Positions 5,623 through 11,876 of a DNA stretch of 11,876 bases are shown in pieces. The stretch is taken from positions 1 through 11,876 of the forward strand of contig CAZFST010000054.1 in the NCBI GenBank assembly GCA_964522015.1, written 5' to 3'. The DNA is from QQWI01 sp964522015 (lineage in GTDB: Bacteria; Bacillota; Clostridia; Peptostreptococcales; Acidaminobacteraceae). Positions within the stretch are counted from its first letter, which is position 1. Each line of letters starts with the position of its first letter. A model generated the notes under the pieces. That model did no database searches. It had not been told where the DNA came from and saw only the letters and a program-made list of their open reading frames with translations. Position numbers and translations under genes: made by a program.

Positions 5623-6450
5623 ATGAAAAACATCATCGGCGAAAATATAGCACGGTATCGCAAGGAAAAAGGATTTACCCAAGAGGACATTGCAACCAAA
5701 CTCAACATCACATCCCAAGCGGTCAGCAAGTGGGAAAATGGCTACTCATCCCCCGACGTCGGCCTTTTCCCTTGCTTAGCATCCATTCTTTGTGTCAGTA
5801 TCGACAAGATCATGGGCTATGCCCATAACTTTGATCCCCGCTCATACTACGAAGAGCAGTACAATCAAGAAGCTTACTTTTGGGGCGTTCAGCCCTCAAC
5901 CATGTGCTTAAAAGTCCTAGAACTCATGCCACCAACCCGACCATTAAAACTCCTGGACATTGGGTGCGGCGAAGGCAAAGATGCCGTTTTTTTTGCCCGA
6001 AGTGGGTATAATGTAAGCGCCTTTGATATCTCAGATGCCGGCATTGAAAAGACCAAAAGGCTGGCCGATAAAGCCAAGGTTTATGTAGACGTATTTAAGG
6101 CCAATCTATGGGACTACAGGCTAGAACAAAAGTTTGACATCTTGTTTTCCAGTGGCGTCCTGCATTACATCAAGCCCGAACTTAAAAGTGAGATCTTTCA
6201 AAACTATAAAGAATACACACAAACAGGTGGCATTAACGCCATGCACTGCCTTGTTGATAAACCCTTTATTCATGAGGTGCCTGGAAAGAAAAGTCACTCC
6301 CAACACTGGAAATCTGGACAATTACTTACCCTCTATGATGACTGGTACATTGAGGAATGCTCCGAATATATCTTCGACTGCAACTCAGGTGGTGTAGCGC
6401 ATAAGCATGCTGCAAATAGGGTGTTTGCTAGAAAAACAATTCAACTATAG
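5623..6450 (+). CDS. XRE-type DNA-binding domain fused to a TehB-like SAM methyltransferase
   Basis: A 275-residue fusion. Residues 7-60 are an XRE/HTH_3 domain (RKEKGFTQEDIATKLNIT, then SQAVSKWENGYSSPD). Residues about 75-275 are a class I methyltransferase with motif I LLDIGCGEG (110-118), the acidic strand-2 motif FDIS (134-137) and FDILFSSGVLHYI (171-183). The GCGEGKDAVFFARSGYNVSAFD region resembles the TehB/thiopurine-type group, which methylates small molecules such as tellurite; its first part is GCGEGKDAVFFARSG. The substrate here is unknown. AGAGGCG precedes the ATG, 13 nt after the purC stop, so the two are probably one transcript. The HTH suggests self-regulation or control of neighbouring genes. 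Domain calls are firm, function is inferred. Confidence 0.9.
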   Translation: MKNIIGENIARYRKEKGFTQEDIATKLNITSQAVSKWENGYSSPDVGLFPCLASILCVSIDKIMGYAHNFDPRSYYEEQYNQEAYFWGVQPSTMCLKVLELMPPTRPLKLLDIGCGEGKDAVFFARSGYNVSAFDISDAGIEKTKRLADKAKVYVDVFKANLWDYRLEQKFDILFSSGVLHYIKPELKSEIFQNYKEYTQTGGINAMHCLVDKPFIHEVPGKKSHSQHWKSGQLLTLYDDWYIEECSEYIFDCNSGGVAHKHAANRVFARKTIQL

Positions 6451-6566
6451 GATTTCATAAAGACTTCACAAATCCTCTTCATTTCCTCGGAGCAAGCTTT
6501 CATCAATGGCCTCAAGAACCGAGAATTCTCGTTCTATAATCGATGCCTCAGCCAATAAAATCATAA

Positions 6567-6589
6567 AAAAGACCGCACTGCGGTCTTTT
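6567..6589. terminator. Strong bidirectional terminator between convergent transcripts
   Basis: Arms aaaagaccgc (6567-6576) and gcggtctttt (6580-6589) form a perfect 10-bp GC-rich stem with a 3-nt loop. On the minus strand it is followed by a TTTTTT run, and on the plus strand by TTTTCG. It serves the XRE-methyltransferase gene from the left and the oxidoreductase gene from the right. The 6451-6566 spacer holds no supported gene. Confidence 0.85.
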
Positions 6590-6596
6590 CGTCTGT

Positions 6597-7514
6597 TTAA
6601 TCGTGTTTTATTAAAAGTGCTACGTTGCCCGTCTTCGTTCCTTGGTCCACATATCGGTGGGCTGCGGCGATGTCGTCAAGGGTGAAGGTTTGGTCGATAA
6701 CTGCCTTTAACTTGCCCTCATCATACATCTGCGCGAGCAGCTGCAGGTCGGCCTTGCGCACACTTGCAATGCCATAGCCATCCACGGAAATGAATCGCCC
6801 GCCTGGCTTCAACATTTTTTTAACCTTAGACTTCTTGATTTTTCCCACGGCATCAAAGATAATATCGTATTTCTTATCTGTTTTTTTGTAGACGTCGTTT
6901 TGATATTCAACAAGGGTTTGTGCCCCCAGTTTCCCAATGAGATCAAAATTCTTTTTGCTGCAGACCGCTGTCACCATGGCGCCTAGGTATTTGGCCACCT
7001 GCACCCCCGCCGTTCCCACAGCACCTGATGCGCCGTAGATCATGACGTCTTGACCTCCTCCGATTTCCGCCTTTCTTAGGAAGAACAGAGCCGATGTGCC
7101 TCCGAAGGGGAGCACCGCCGCTTCTTCGTAAAGGGCATTTTTAGGCTTGAGGACAAGGGCCCCTGCCGCCTTCATGGTTATATACTGGGCATGGCCACCG
7201 AAACTCATTCCCGTCACGCCAAAGACCTGGTCCCCAATCTTGAAGGACTCAACCCCTTCACCCAGCCCAACAACCTCACCTGCAATATTAGCACCTAAAA
7301 TAGGCTGTTTGGGTTTGCTAAACCCCATAACAAATCGCATCACAATTCCCATAAGTAGACCCACAGATAAGCTCCGTAAGCGTACATCCATTGTATTTAC
7401 CGCACTTGCCATAACCTTAATCAGAACCTCACCGGCTTGCACCTGTGGTAGGGGAACCTCCTTAACTTTAAGGACATCCGGTGATCCATATTTCTCACAT
7501 ATAGCTGCTTTCAT
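6597..7514 (-). CDS. NAD(P)-dependent alcohol dehydrogenase / quinone oxidoreductase-like protein (zinc-independent MDR)
   Basis: A 305-residue medium-chain dehydrogenase/reductase. The N-terminal GroES-like domain has the usual SPDVLKVKEVPLP start and AGEVLIKVMASAVNTMDVRL (28-47). The Rossmann domain has the YGASGAVGTAGVQVAK motif (160-175) typical of NADPH-binding quinone oxidoreductases. The catalytic and structural zinc ligands of classic alcohol dehydrogenases are absent, so a zinc-independent reductase of quinones or enones is likely. The exact substrate is unknown. The ATG at 7514 is preceded by GGAGG 6-7 nt upstream; a reading from 7550 would add 12 residues and overlap the upstream gene. 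It starts 23 nt after the stop of the MalT-like regulator, so the two are probably cotranscribed and end at the strong hairpin at 6567-6589. Confidence 0.9.
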   Translation of the reverse strand: MKAAICEKYGSPDVLKVKEVPLPQVQAGEVLIKVMASAVNTMDVRLRSLSVGLLMGIVMRFVMGFSKPKQPILGANIAGEVVGLGEGVESFKIGDQVFGVTGMSFGGHAQYITMKAAGALVLKPKNALYEEAAVLPFGGTSALFFLRKAEIGGGQDVMIYGASGAVGTAGVQVAKYLGAMVTAVCSKKNFDLIGKLGAQTLVEYQNDVYKKTDKKYDIIFDAVGKIKKSKVKKMLKPGGRFISVDGYGIASVRKADLQLLAQMYDEGKLKAVIDQTFTLDDIAAAHRYVDQGTKTGNVALLIKHD

Positions 7515-7537
7515 AAACTTCCTCCACTCTTTTTCTA

Positions 7538-10228
7538 TCACGTGATCCAACCCAGCTGCTTGGCCTTAGCCACTGCTTCAGTACGCCGTTCCACTTGCAT
7601 TTTCCCAAATATCCTCTGATTGATGCCCTTGACTGAGCTCAACACCAAATACAGTTGATTTCCGATTTCCTCATTGGACATGCCATCTGCTATGAGCCTT
7701 AAAACATCCAGCTCCCGCGGTGTCAATGACTCGACGCCCTCCTGAATCTCAGGGTGCTCCTTGACTTCCAAAACCTTAAGAATTTTTGTGATAAAGGCCG
7801 GATAGATCAGCTCCAACTCTGAATCCCTTATCATATCAATCATCCCGAGCCCTGCTTCTGCAAATGGACGGGTGCAATTGTTCTGATGACACAGGGCCAC
7901 CGCCCTTTGCAAGGACTCTAAGCCCTTTTGCCGCGCCCCATTTCTGTAGCAGGCATGGGCATGGAGAATCAGATCCTCTAAGATTTGTTCTTGCATGCCA
8001 AGCGCCATTCCCTGTTCAATCCAAGGCTCTGCCAACTCAATGGCCTGTCTTGCTTCTCCCTTAGCTAATTTCAATCGAAAATCAAGTTTTTCCATATATC
8101 GCAGCTTGAGCATTAGTTCCACAGCGGCGATGTTTCCGAGTTTCAAAAGAATTCTTCCCTGCTCGTAGGCAATTTCCTCAAGGCGGTGGCTATATCCCTC
8201 CTGCTTGCACTGGTTTTCGATCCCTTCAAGCCTGATTAGGGCATCACGATAAGCGCCCCTGGCAGCCATCAGCTTGACCTCTTCCATCTGGCAAAGCACC
8301 TTTCGGTCCGTGCGGTCGATGAGCCCTACCAGCCGTAATGCCTCCCTGATCAGCTCCTCTGCCTCACTCATCCTGCCCTGCTTCATCAGAATCTGAGTCT
8401 TTCCTAAATAAGCATCCACAGTGACTGGGTAGGCCTTATGACCCTTAAATTCTAAGATCTCATGGTAGTACCTTAGCGCCGCCTCATAGGAGAGGTTGTC
8501 TTGCTTGATTTTCCCTAGTCCAATTAAAGCCAACAACCAAATATTCACTGGACCTAACTTCTGGCTCAGCCACTTGGCCTCACCCAAGTATTCCTCAGCC
8601 AAGCCGTACTCATGCCTTAACAGTTTGGCATAACCAAGCGCCCAAAAGGCTGAGCTCTTGACTCCCACGCTGTCATTTTCAGTCAGCTTTAGTGCCAGCT
8701 GAGCTTCCACCTCTGCCTTATCACTATCATGTTGGACTGCGTAAAGGACCGCCTTCACCGATGCTATGTGCCCTTTAAGCGGGTCAAAATCTATTTCAAC
8801 CTTTCCTGTTAACAGCTCGATACCCTTTTCTGCTGCCTGAAGTCGTCTTGCCACCTGGCCCATTCTGCCGAGATAAAAGTCCGCAGAGGCCATTAAAACC
8901 CAAAGCCAAGGTCTCGTATCCAGTACCTTCGGCGATAGGGACTCAAGCCAGTTTAGCGCTAAGCGGGTTGCGCCTCTAAACACCAGGGGCACCTGACCGA
9001 CCTGCAGCAACATTGCTGCGCGATCGATATCCCCTGCCTTTGTCGCATGTTGAAATGCTTCGATTTCACAATCATTTTCTTCAAACCATCGACTTGCTTC
9101 CAAGTGAAGCTTCTCCAGGGATAAATCCCCATATTCTACCCCACCCTTTCCCAAGGCTTTCTCCAGCTGGCTCCGTAAAACATCCAAAAAGAGATGATGA
9201 AAACGAAACCATCTCCGGCCTTCATCCAGCGGGATTACAAAATAATGCTTGCTTTCAAAGCTCACCAAATCATTACTGTCAATGGCTTCACCGAATGGTT
9301 TTAGTAGCGCTGCCACCAGCTCTGTACAGAATCGATCCGTCAGAGCGGCACAGAGTAGGATTAGCCTTTCTTTGCGGGACAAACTGGTGAGAACCTGTTC
9401 GGTCAAGTACGCTACCACAAAGGGATGACTGCCTGTAAAGGCATTGATCGCTAGAAGGAGGGAGTCTTCCTGTGAGGATTCATCTCCTGACAGCTTCGAA
9501 TGTACCCCTCCCTTAGGCTGCAGGGTCAAAGCTGCCAGCTGAATGCCTGCAGCCCATCCCTCTGTCCGTTTAATAAGGGTAGTCAAGGCAGCAGGAGTAC
9601 TACTTCTACTTTCAATGTCTACCAAGCCCTTCAAAAACATCTCCGACTCGTTATCGTCGAAGGCTAGTAGCGCTTCATCCAGCTCATGAAGCCAGCCACG
9701 GCTCCGGTACAGTGCCAGTGGCAAATCGGGACGTTGCCGTGTCATCATCAGAATTTTAAAAGTCTCCGGACTATGTCTAACCAAATAATCTAGCGCCTCA
9801 TGCACATCATTATCCTGGATCAGGTGATAGTCGTCCAGTGCCAGAATCAGCATCTCTTCCTCTGTCCCCTGCTCAATGGCAAAGACGCATTCGTCAAGCA
9901 CCCATTCGAGTTGAGCCAAGTCTCCTGATCGAAGGCTATCCATCACCGCTTCAAGGCCTTTAAGGTTAGTGGCCAAGGCTGTGGTTAGGTATCTCATAAA
10001 GCGATGAGGATCATTGTCGTTTACGTCAAGTGACAACCAGACGACCCGGGTTCCCATTTTCTGCTTTTGATCCATCCAAGCAGAAGCAGCAGTGGATTTT
10101 CCATACCCAGGCCCTGCAACCATAAGGATCAATCGCCGTTTGATGCCTTGATCGAGAGATGTCATCACACTGTCTCTCAGGATTGTTTGTGGCCCTAACA
10201 TTGGTCTGTTCAACTTAGTTCTGATCAT
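7538..10228 (-). CDS. Large ATP-binding LuxR regulator (MalT/LAL family)
   Basis: An 896-residue regulator of the MalT-like group. It opens with IRTKLNRP, a usual start for this family. The N-terminal STAND-type ATPase has Walker A GPGYGKST (about 39-46) and Walker B LILALDDYH (127-135), plus MMTRQRPDLPL (about 161-171). A long helical middle, about 400 to 800, fits MalT-type TPR-like repeats for ligand sensing. The C-terminal LuxR helix-turn-helix (about 829-894) contains LTPRELDVLRLIADGMSNEE and ends in RRTEAVAKAKQLGW. Start choice: the ATG at 10228 has GGAGG 11 nt upstream; a TTG at 10231 would be better spaced (8 nt), and a TTG at 10261 has no ribosome binding site. Family members activate target operons when bound to ATP and an inducer. 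The inducer is unknown and the downstream oxidoreductase is a plausible target. Confidence 0.92.
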   Translation of the reverse strand: MIRTKLNRPMLGPQTILRDSVMTSLDQGIKRRLILMVAGPGYGKSTAASAWMDQKQKMGTRVVWLSLDVNDNDPHRFMRYLTTALATNLKGLEAVMDSLRSGDLAQLEWVLDECVFAIEQGTEEEMLILALDDYHLIQDNDVHEALDYLVRHSPETFKILMMTRQRPDLPLALYRSRGWLHELDEALLAFDDNESEMFLKGLVDIESRSSTPAALTTLIKRTEGWAAGIQLAALTLQPKGGVHSKLSGDESSQEDSLLLAINAFTGSHPFVVAYLTEQVLTSLSRKERLILLCAALTDRFCTELVAALLKPFGEAIDSNDLVSFESKHYFVIPLDEGRRWFRFHHLFLDVLRSQLEKALGKGGVEYGDLSLEKLHLEASRWFEENDCEIEAFQHATKAGDIDRAAMLLQVGQVPLVFRGATRLALNWLESLSPKVLDTRPWLWVLMASADFYLGRMGQVARRLQAAEKGIELLTGKVEIDFDPLKGHIASVKAVLYAVQHDSDKAEVEAQLALKLTENDSVGVKSSAFWALGYAKLLRHEYGLAEEYLGEAKWLSQKLGPVNIWLLALIGLGKIKQDNLSYEAALRYYHEILEFKGHKAYPVTVDAYLGKTQILMKQGRMSEAEELIREALRLVGLIDRTDRKVLCQMEEVKLMAARGAYRDALIRLEGIENQCKQEGYSHRLEEIAYEQGRILLKLGNIAAVELMLKLRYMEKLDFRLKLAKGEARQAIELAEPWIEQGMALGMQEQILEDLILHAHACYRNGARQKGLESLQRAVALCHQNNCTRPFAEAGLGMIDMIRDSELELIYPAFITKILKVLEVKEHPEIQEGVESLTPRELDVLRLIADGMSNEEIGNQLYLVLSSVKGINQRIFGKMQVERRTEAVAKAKQLGWIT

Positions 10229-10308
10229 CAATCTATAATCCTCCAGTCGTCGCTGGGCCAACTGTGTCTATGCTTTGATATTAGCACGAATGGCTGACCG
10301 TTGAGTAG

Positions 10309-10320
10309 CTACTTAAGTAG
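10309..10320. promoter_or_regulatory. 12-bp palindrome upstream of the LuxR regulator
   Basis: ctacttaagtag is a perfect palindrome about 80-90 bp upstream of the regulator's start codon, overlapped by the 8-bp palindrome gtagctac (10305-10312). It could be an operator for the regulator itself or for another protein. No convincing -35/-10 pair could be fixed next to it. Confidence 0.35.
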
Positions 10321-10454
10321 GTCTTTCAATAAACACGATTTATGAGGTTTCTATTCTACTGATACCCACTATATCAAGAGACACTACTAGCTTTAGATGG
10401 TGTCTCATTTCTGGAAATAAAAAAGAATCTTAACAACATTTCTTTCCATCGATA

Positions 10455-10498
10455 TTAACAAAAAAGTTAAAATCCACACATCGTAAGATGTGTGGATT
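10455..10498 (-). terminator. Strong minus-strand terminator in the intergenic region
   Basis: aatccacacatc (10471-10482) and gatgtgtggatt (10487-10498) form a perfect 12-bp stem with a 4-nt loop. On the minus strand it is followed by TTTTAACTTTTTTG. It lies 27 nt beyond the stop of the tiny ORF at 10525-10647 and serves no other visible gene. Confidence 0.65.
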
Positions 10499-10524
10499 CT
10501 TATTGTTAAGTCCGAACATGAAAG

Positions 10525-10647
10525 CTAACGTTGCTTTAGTGCCATACCTATTAGATTATCTGTGTAATCAAATAAGACCCATACAGTTTGAAAGTTAATA
10601 AATTCATTAAAGTTAAGTTGTTGCATTGAAGTTCCACCAACCACCAT
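10525..10647 (-). CDS. Possible 40-residue small protein or gene remnant
   Basis: The frame reads MVVGGTSMQQLNFNEF..., ending DNLIGMALKQR, with TAG at 10525-10527. A second possible start, the ATG at 10626, has GGTGG 7 nt upstream and gives 33 residues. An in-frame stop lies directly before the first ATG. The reason to record it is the strong terminator placed just downstream on the same strand, which implies something was transcribed here. The sequence is mixed polar and hydrophobic (FQTVWVLFDY) with no known motif. It could equally be the tail of a lost gene. Confidence 0.3.
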   Translation of the reverse strand: MVVGGTSMQQLNFNEFINFQTVWVLFDYTDNLIGMALKQR

Positions 10648-10759
10648 TTATGTATATGTATCCTTATACACAATAATTTTCTAGCTTATATGTCGAGAAT
10701 ATTGGGTATTAATAAAAAAGAACTTATTACAAGAGATAATGATGAGGGCGGTGAAATAA

Positions 10760-11843
10760 ATGCGGAATAAGACCCTGATAGTGACAATGTTACTCATGAT
10801 CCTTATCGGGTTGATGATGGGATCACATAGCGGTACGAATATTGCGCTTACACTGGAAGAACAGCGATGGCTAGAGGATAATCGCAATCGTACGTTCAGC
10901 CTTGGTCTTGAGCCAGACTCAGGAATCAGCTATTTTATCTATCAGGGAAAACGTGTGGGATATCTTTTTCCTATGGTTGACCTCATGAAGCAGCAATTGG
11001 GGCTGAATATAAAAATTATCGGAGATAAGCATTGGAATCAAGTATATGAAGGATTACGTAAAGGCACCGTGGACATTCTTTTTGGTGCAAACGTAACGGA
11101 AGAACGTCTGAAATTCATGTCTTTTACTCAAGCGATAGAGAAATATCCTTACGTAATATTTACAATCAAAAATTCGGATTATCGTACGTTGGGAGATTTT
11201 TAAGATAAGAAAATTGGATATTTAAAAGGAGGTTATATAGTTACTGCAATAAAAGACCGATACCCGAATAATATCTTTTGATTCAGTACCATATCCTTCA
11301 AATGCTGATTTGCTTGCAGCTCTAAACCTTGGAGATGTGGATGCTATAGTTACAGAGGGATCTGAAATTCTGTACAATTACCGTGGTCTATACCCAAATA
11401 TAAGATTAGTTCTGATTCTTAGTAACATCACATCAGACATGACCCTATCAGTGAGCAAGGATAACAAACTGCTTGCTGGAATTCTAGATAAATTTATTCG
11501 CACGAATTATGATGGGCAGATCAAGCAGTATCAGAATGAAGCTCAACAACTATTCAACCGAAAGATTCTAAACCTGACACCTGAAGAAAATGCCTGGTTA
11601 GACGAAAAGCATGAGGTCCGTGTTGGTATAACCAACAATGCATTGCCCTATGAATATTATGGTGAGGGGAGCTTCAAGGGGATTATGGGGGCATGGATCA
11701 ATAAAATCAGCAGCCTCACCGGGATTAAGTTCGTGCCTGTTCAGATTCCGGGCCCTTTTGAGGAACTGCTGAGAAAGGCAAAGACAGGTGGCGTTGATGT
11801 TCTTAATGTTGCTAAGACGGAGTATAATGAACCCATAGAGTGA
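10760..11843 (+). pseudogene. Broken sensor gene with tandem periplasmic solute-binding (SBP_bac_3) domains
   Basis: The first piece (10760-11203) starts with an ATG preceded by GGCGGTGA and a signal peptide (MRNKTLIVTMLLMILIGLMM). It then encodes the first lobe of an SBP_bac_3 domain, after the characteristic LTLEEQRWLEDN lead-in. A TAA at 11201-11203 interrupts it, but the same frame continues sensibly (DKKIGYLKGGYIVTAIKDRY) to TGA at 11279-11281. The reading then shifts to another frame at a TTTT run (11276-11279) and resumes with DSVPYPSNADLLAALNLGDV. A second lead-in, LTPEENAWLDEKHEVRVGI (from about 11579), begins a second SBP domain, cut off at 11843. Intact relatives are extracellular sensor parts of histidine kinases or diguanylate cyclases; the output domain is missing here. 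At least two disabling changes mark it as non-functional unless they are sequencing errors. Confidence 0.8.
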
Positions 11844-11876
11844 GACACAAAAATTAAATTCTAAGTTATAATGAGA
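11838..11876. mobile_element. Possible insertion-sequence end at the window edge
   Basis: Solute-binding-domain similarity stops around 11820-11840. The next bases, tgagacacaaaaattaaatt, followed by a TATAAT-containing stretch, resemble the terminal repeat and promoter of IS3-like elements, from general familiarity only. No transposase is visible because the window ends. The short repeat tataatga occurs at 11823-11830 and 11867-11874 and may be chance. Confidence 0.2.

Larger units (their letters stand above)
10262..10759. other. About 500-bp intergenic region with several inverted repeats
   Basis: No sizeable gene is supported here. It contains a 12-bp perfect palindrome near the LuxR gene start, a gagacac/gtgtctc inverted repeat (10378-10384 and 10400-10406), ttaac/gttaa and cttaacaa/ttgttaag repeats (10429-10510), a strong minus-strand terminator (10455-10498) and one possible tiny ORF (10525-10647). 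The density of structures with little coding suggests decayed or mobile DNA. Confidence 0.5.

Noticed and set aside
6466..6564. Minus-strand 32-codon frame beginning MILLAEASIIERE
   Set aside because: It starts next to the bidirectional terminator, has no ribosome binding site, and lies downstream of a complete gene; treated as chance.
7515..7550. Upstream start for the oxidoreductase at 7550
   Set aside because: It would overlap the regulator's end and adds residues not typical of the family, while the ATG at 7514 has a good ribosome binding site.
9013..9390. 125-codon plus-strand frame inside the MalT-like regulator
   Set aside because: It is antisense to a well-supported coding region; composition is typical of a shadow frame.
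10681..10887. 68-codon minus-strand frame opposite the start of the sensor gene
   Set aside because: It is antisense to a clear signal peptide and solute-binding domain and has no family resemblance.

Overview
The window looks like a low-to-moderate GC Bacillota chromosome, probably a clostridial lineage. The grounds are AGGAGG-type ribosome binding sites, TTGACA/TATAAT-type promoters, hairpin-plus-T-run terminators and the gene families present (WYL regulator, AraC-type and XRE-type one-component regulators, a MalT-like LuxR regulator, DUF3795). I cannot name a genus. There are no RNA genes, CRISPR arrays or phage genes. Most of the content is accessory: regulators, small enzymes, gene remnants and one housekeeping gene (purC) away from other purine genes.

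Layout. 1-3640 is mainly minus strand. It holds a Cys-rich DUF3795 protein (79-468), a WYL-domain regulator (516-1445), a fused AraC-type DNA-binding/SAM-methyltransferase protein (1566-2750), and a two-gene unit of XRE regulator plus three-helix membrane protein (2946-3530) with a near-consensus promoter and three tandem 21-bp operator-like repeats. 3640-3961 holds a decayed, internally deleted second copy of the AraC-methyltransferase gene. 3962-6450 is plus strand: a GNAT acetyltransferase, then a purC / XRE-methyltransferase pair 13 nt apart. A strong bidirectional terminator (6567-6589) separates it from the minus-strand pair of a large MalT-like LuxR regulator (7538-10228) and an MDR-family quinone oxidoreductase-like enzyme (6597-7514). 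10262-10759 is a roughly 500-bp gap with a terminator, palindromes and one possible tiny ORF. 10760-11843 is a broken sensor gene with tandem periplasmic solute-binding domains, carrying a nonsense codon, a frameshift and a truncated 3' end near a possible insertion-sequence boundary.

How they fit together. The recurring theme is the DNA-binding domain fused to a small-molecule-type SAM methyltransferase: two unrelated instances (AraC+MT and XRE+TehB-like MT) within 5 kb, and a fossil of a third. This suggests a regulatory region in which the methyltransferase domain may act as a ligand sensor or as an enzyme tied to its own regulation; that is inference. The LuxR/oxidoreductase pair looks like a regulator cotranscribed with its possible target. 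The duplicated and broken genes indicate recent rearrangement.
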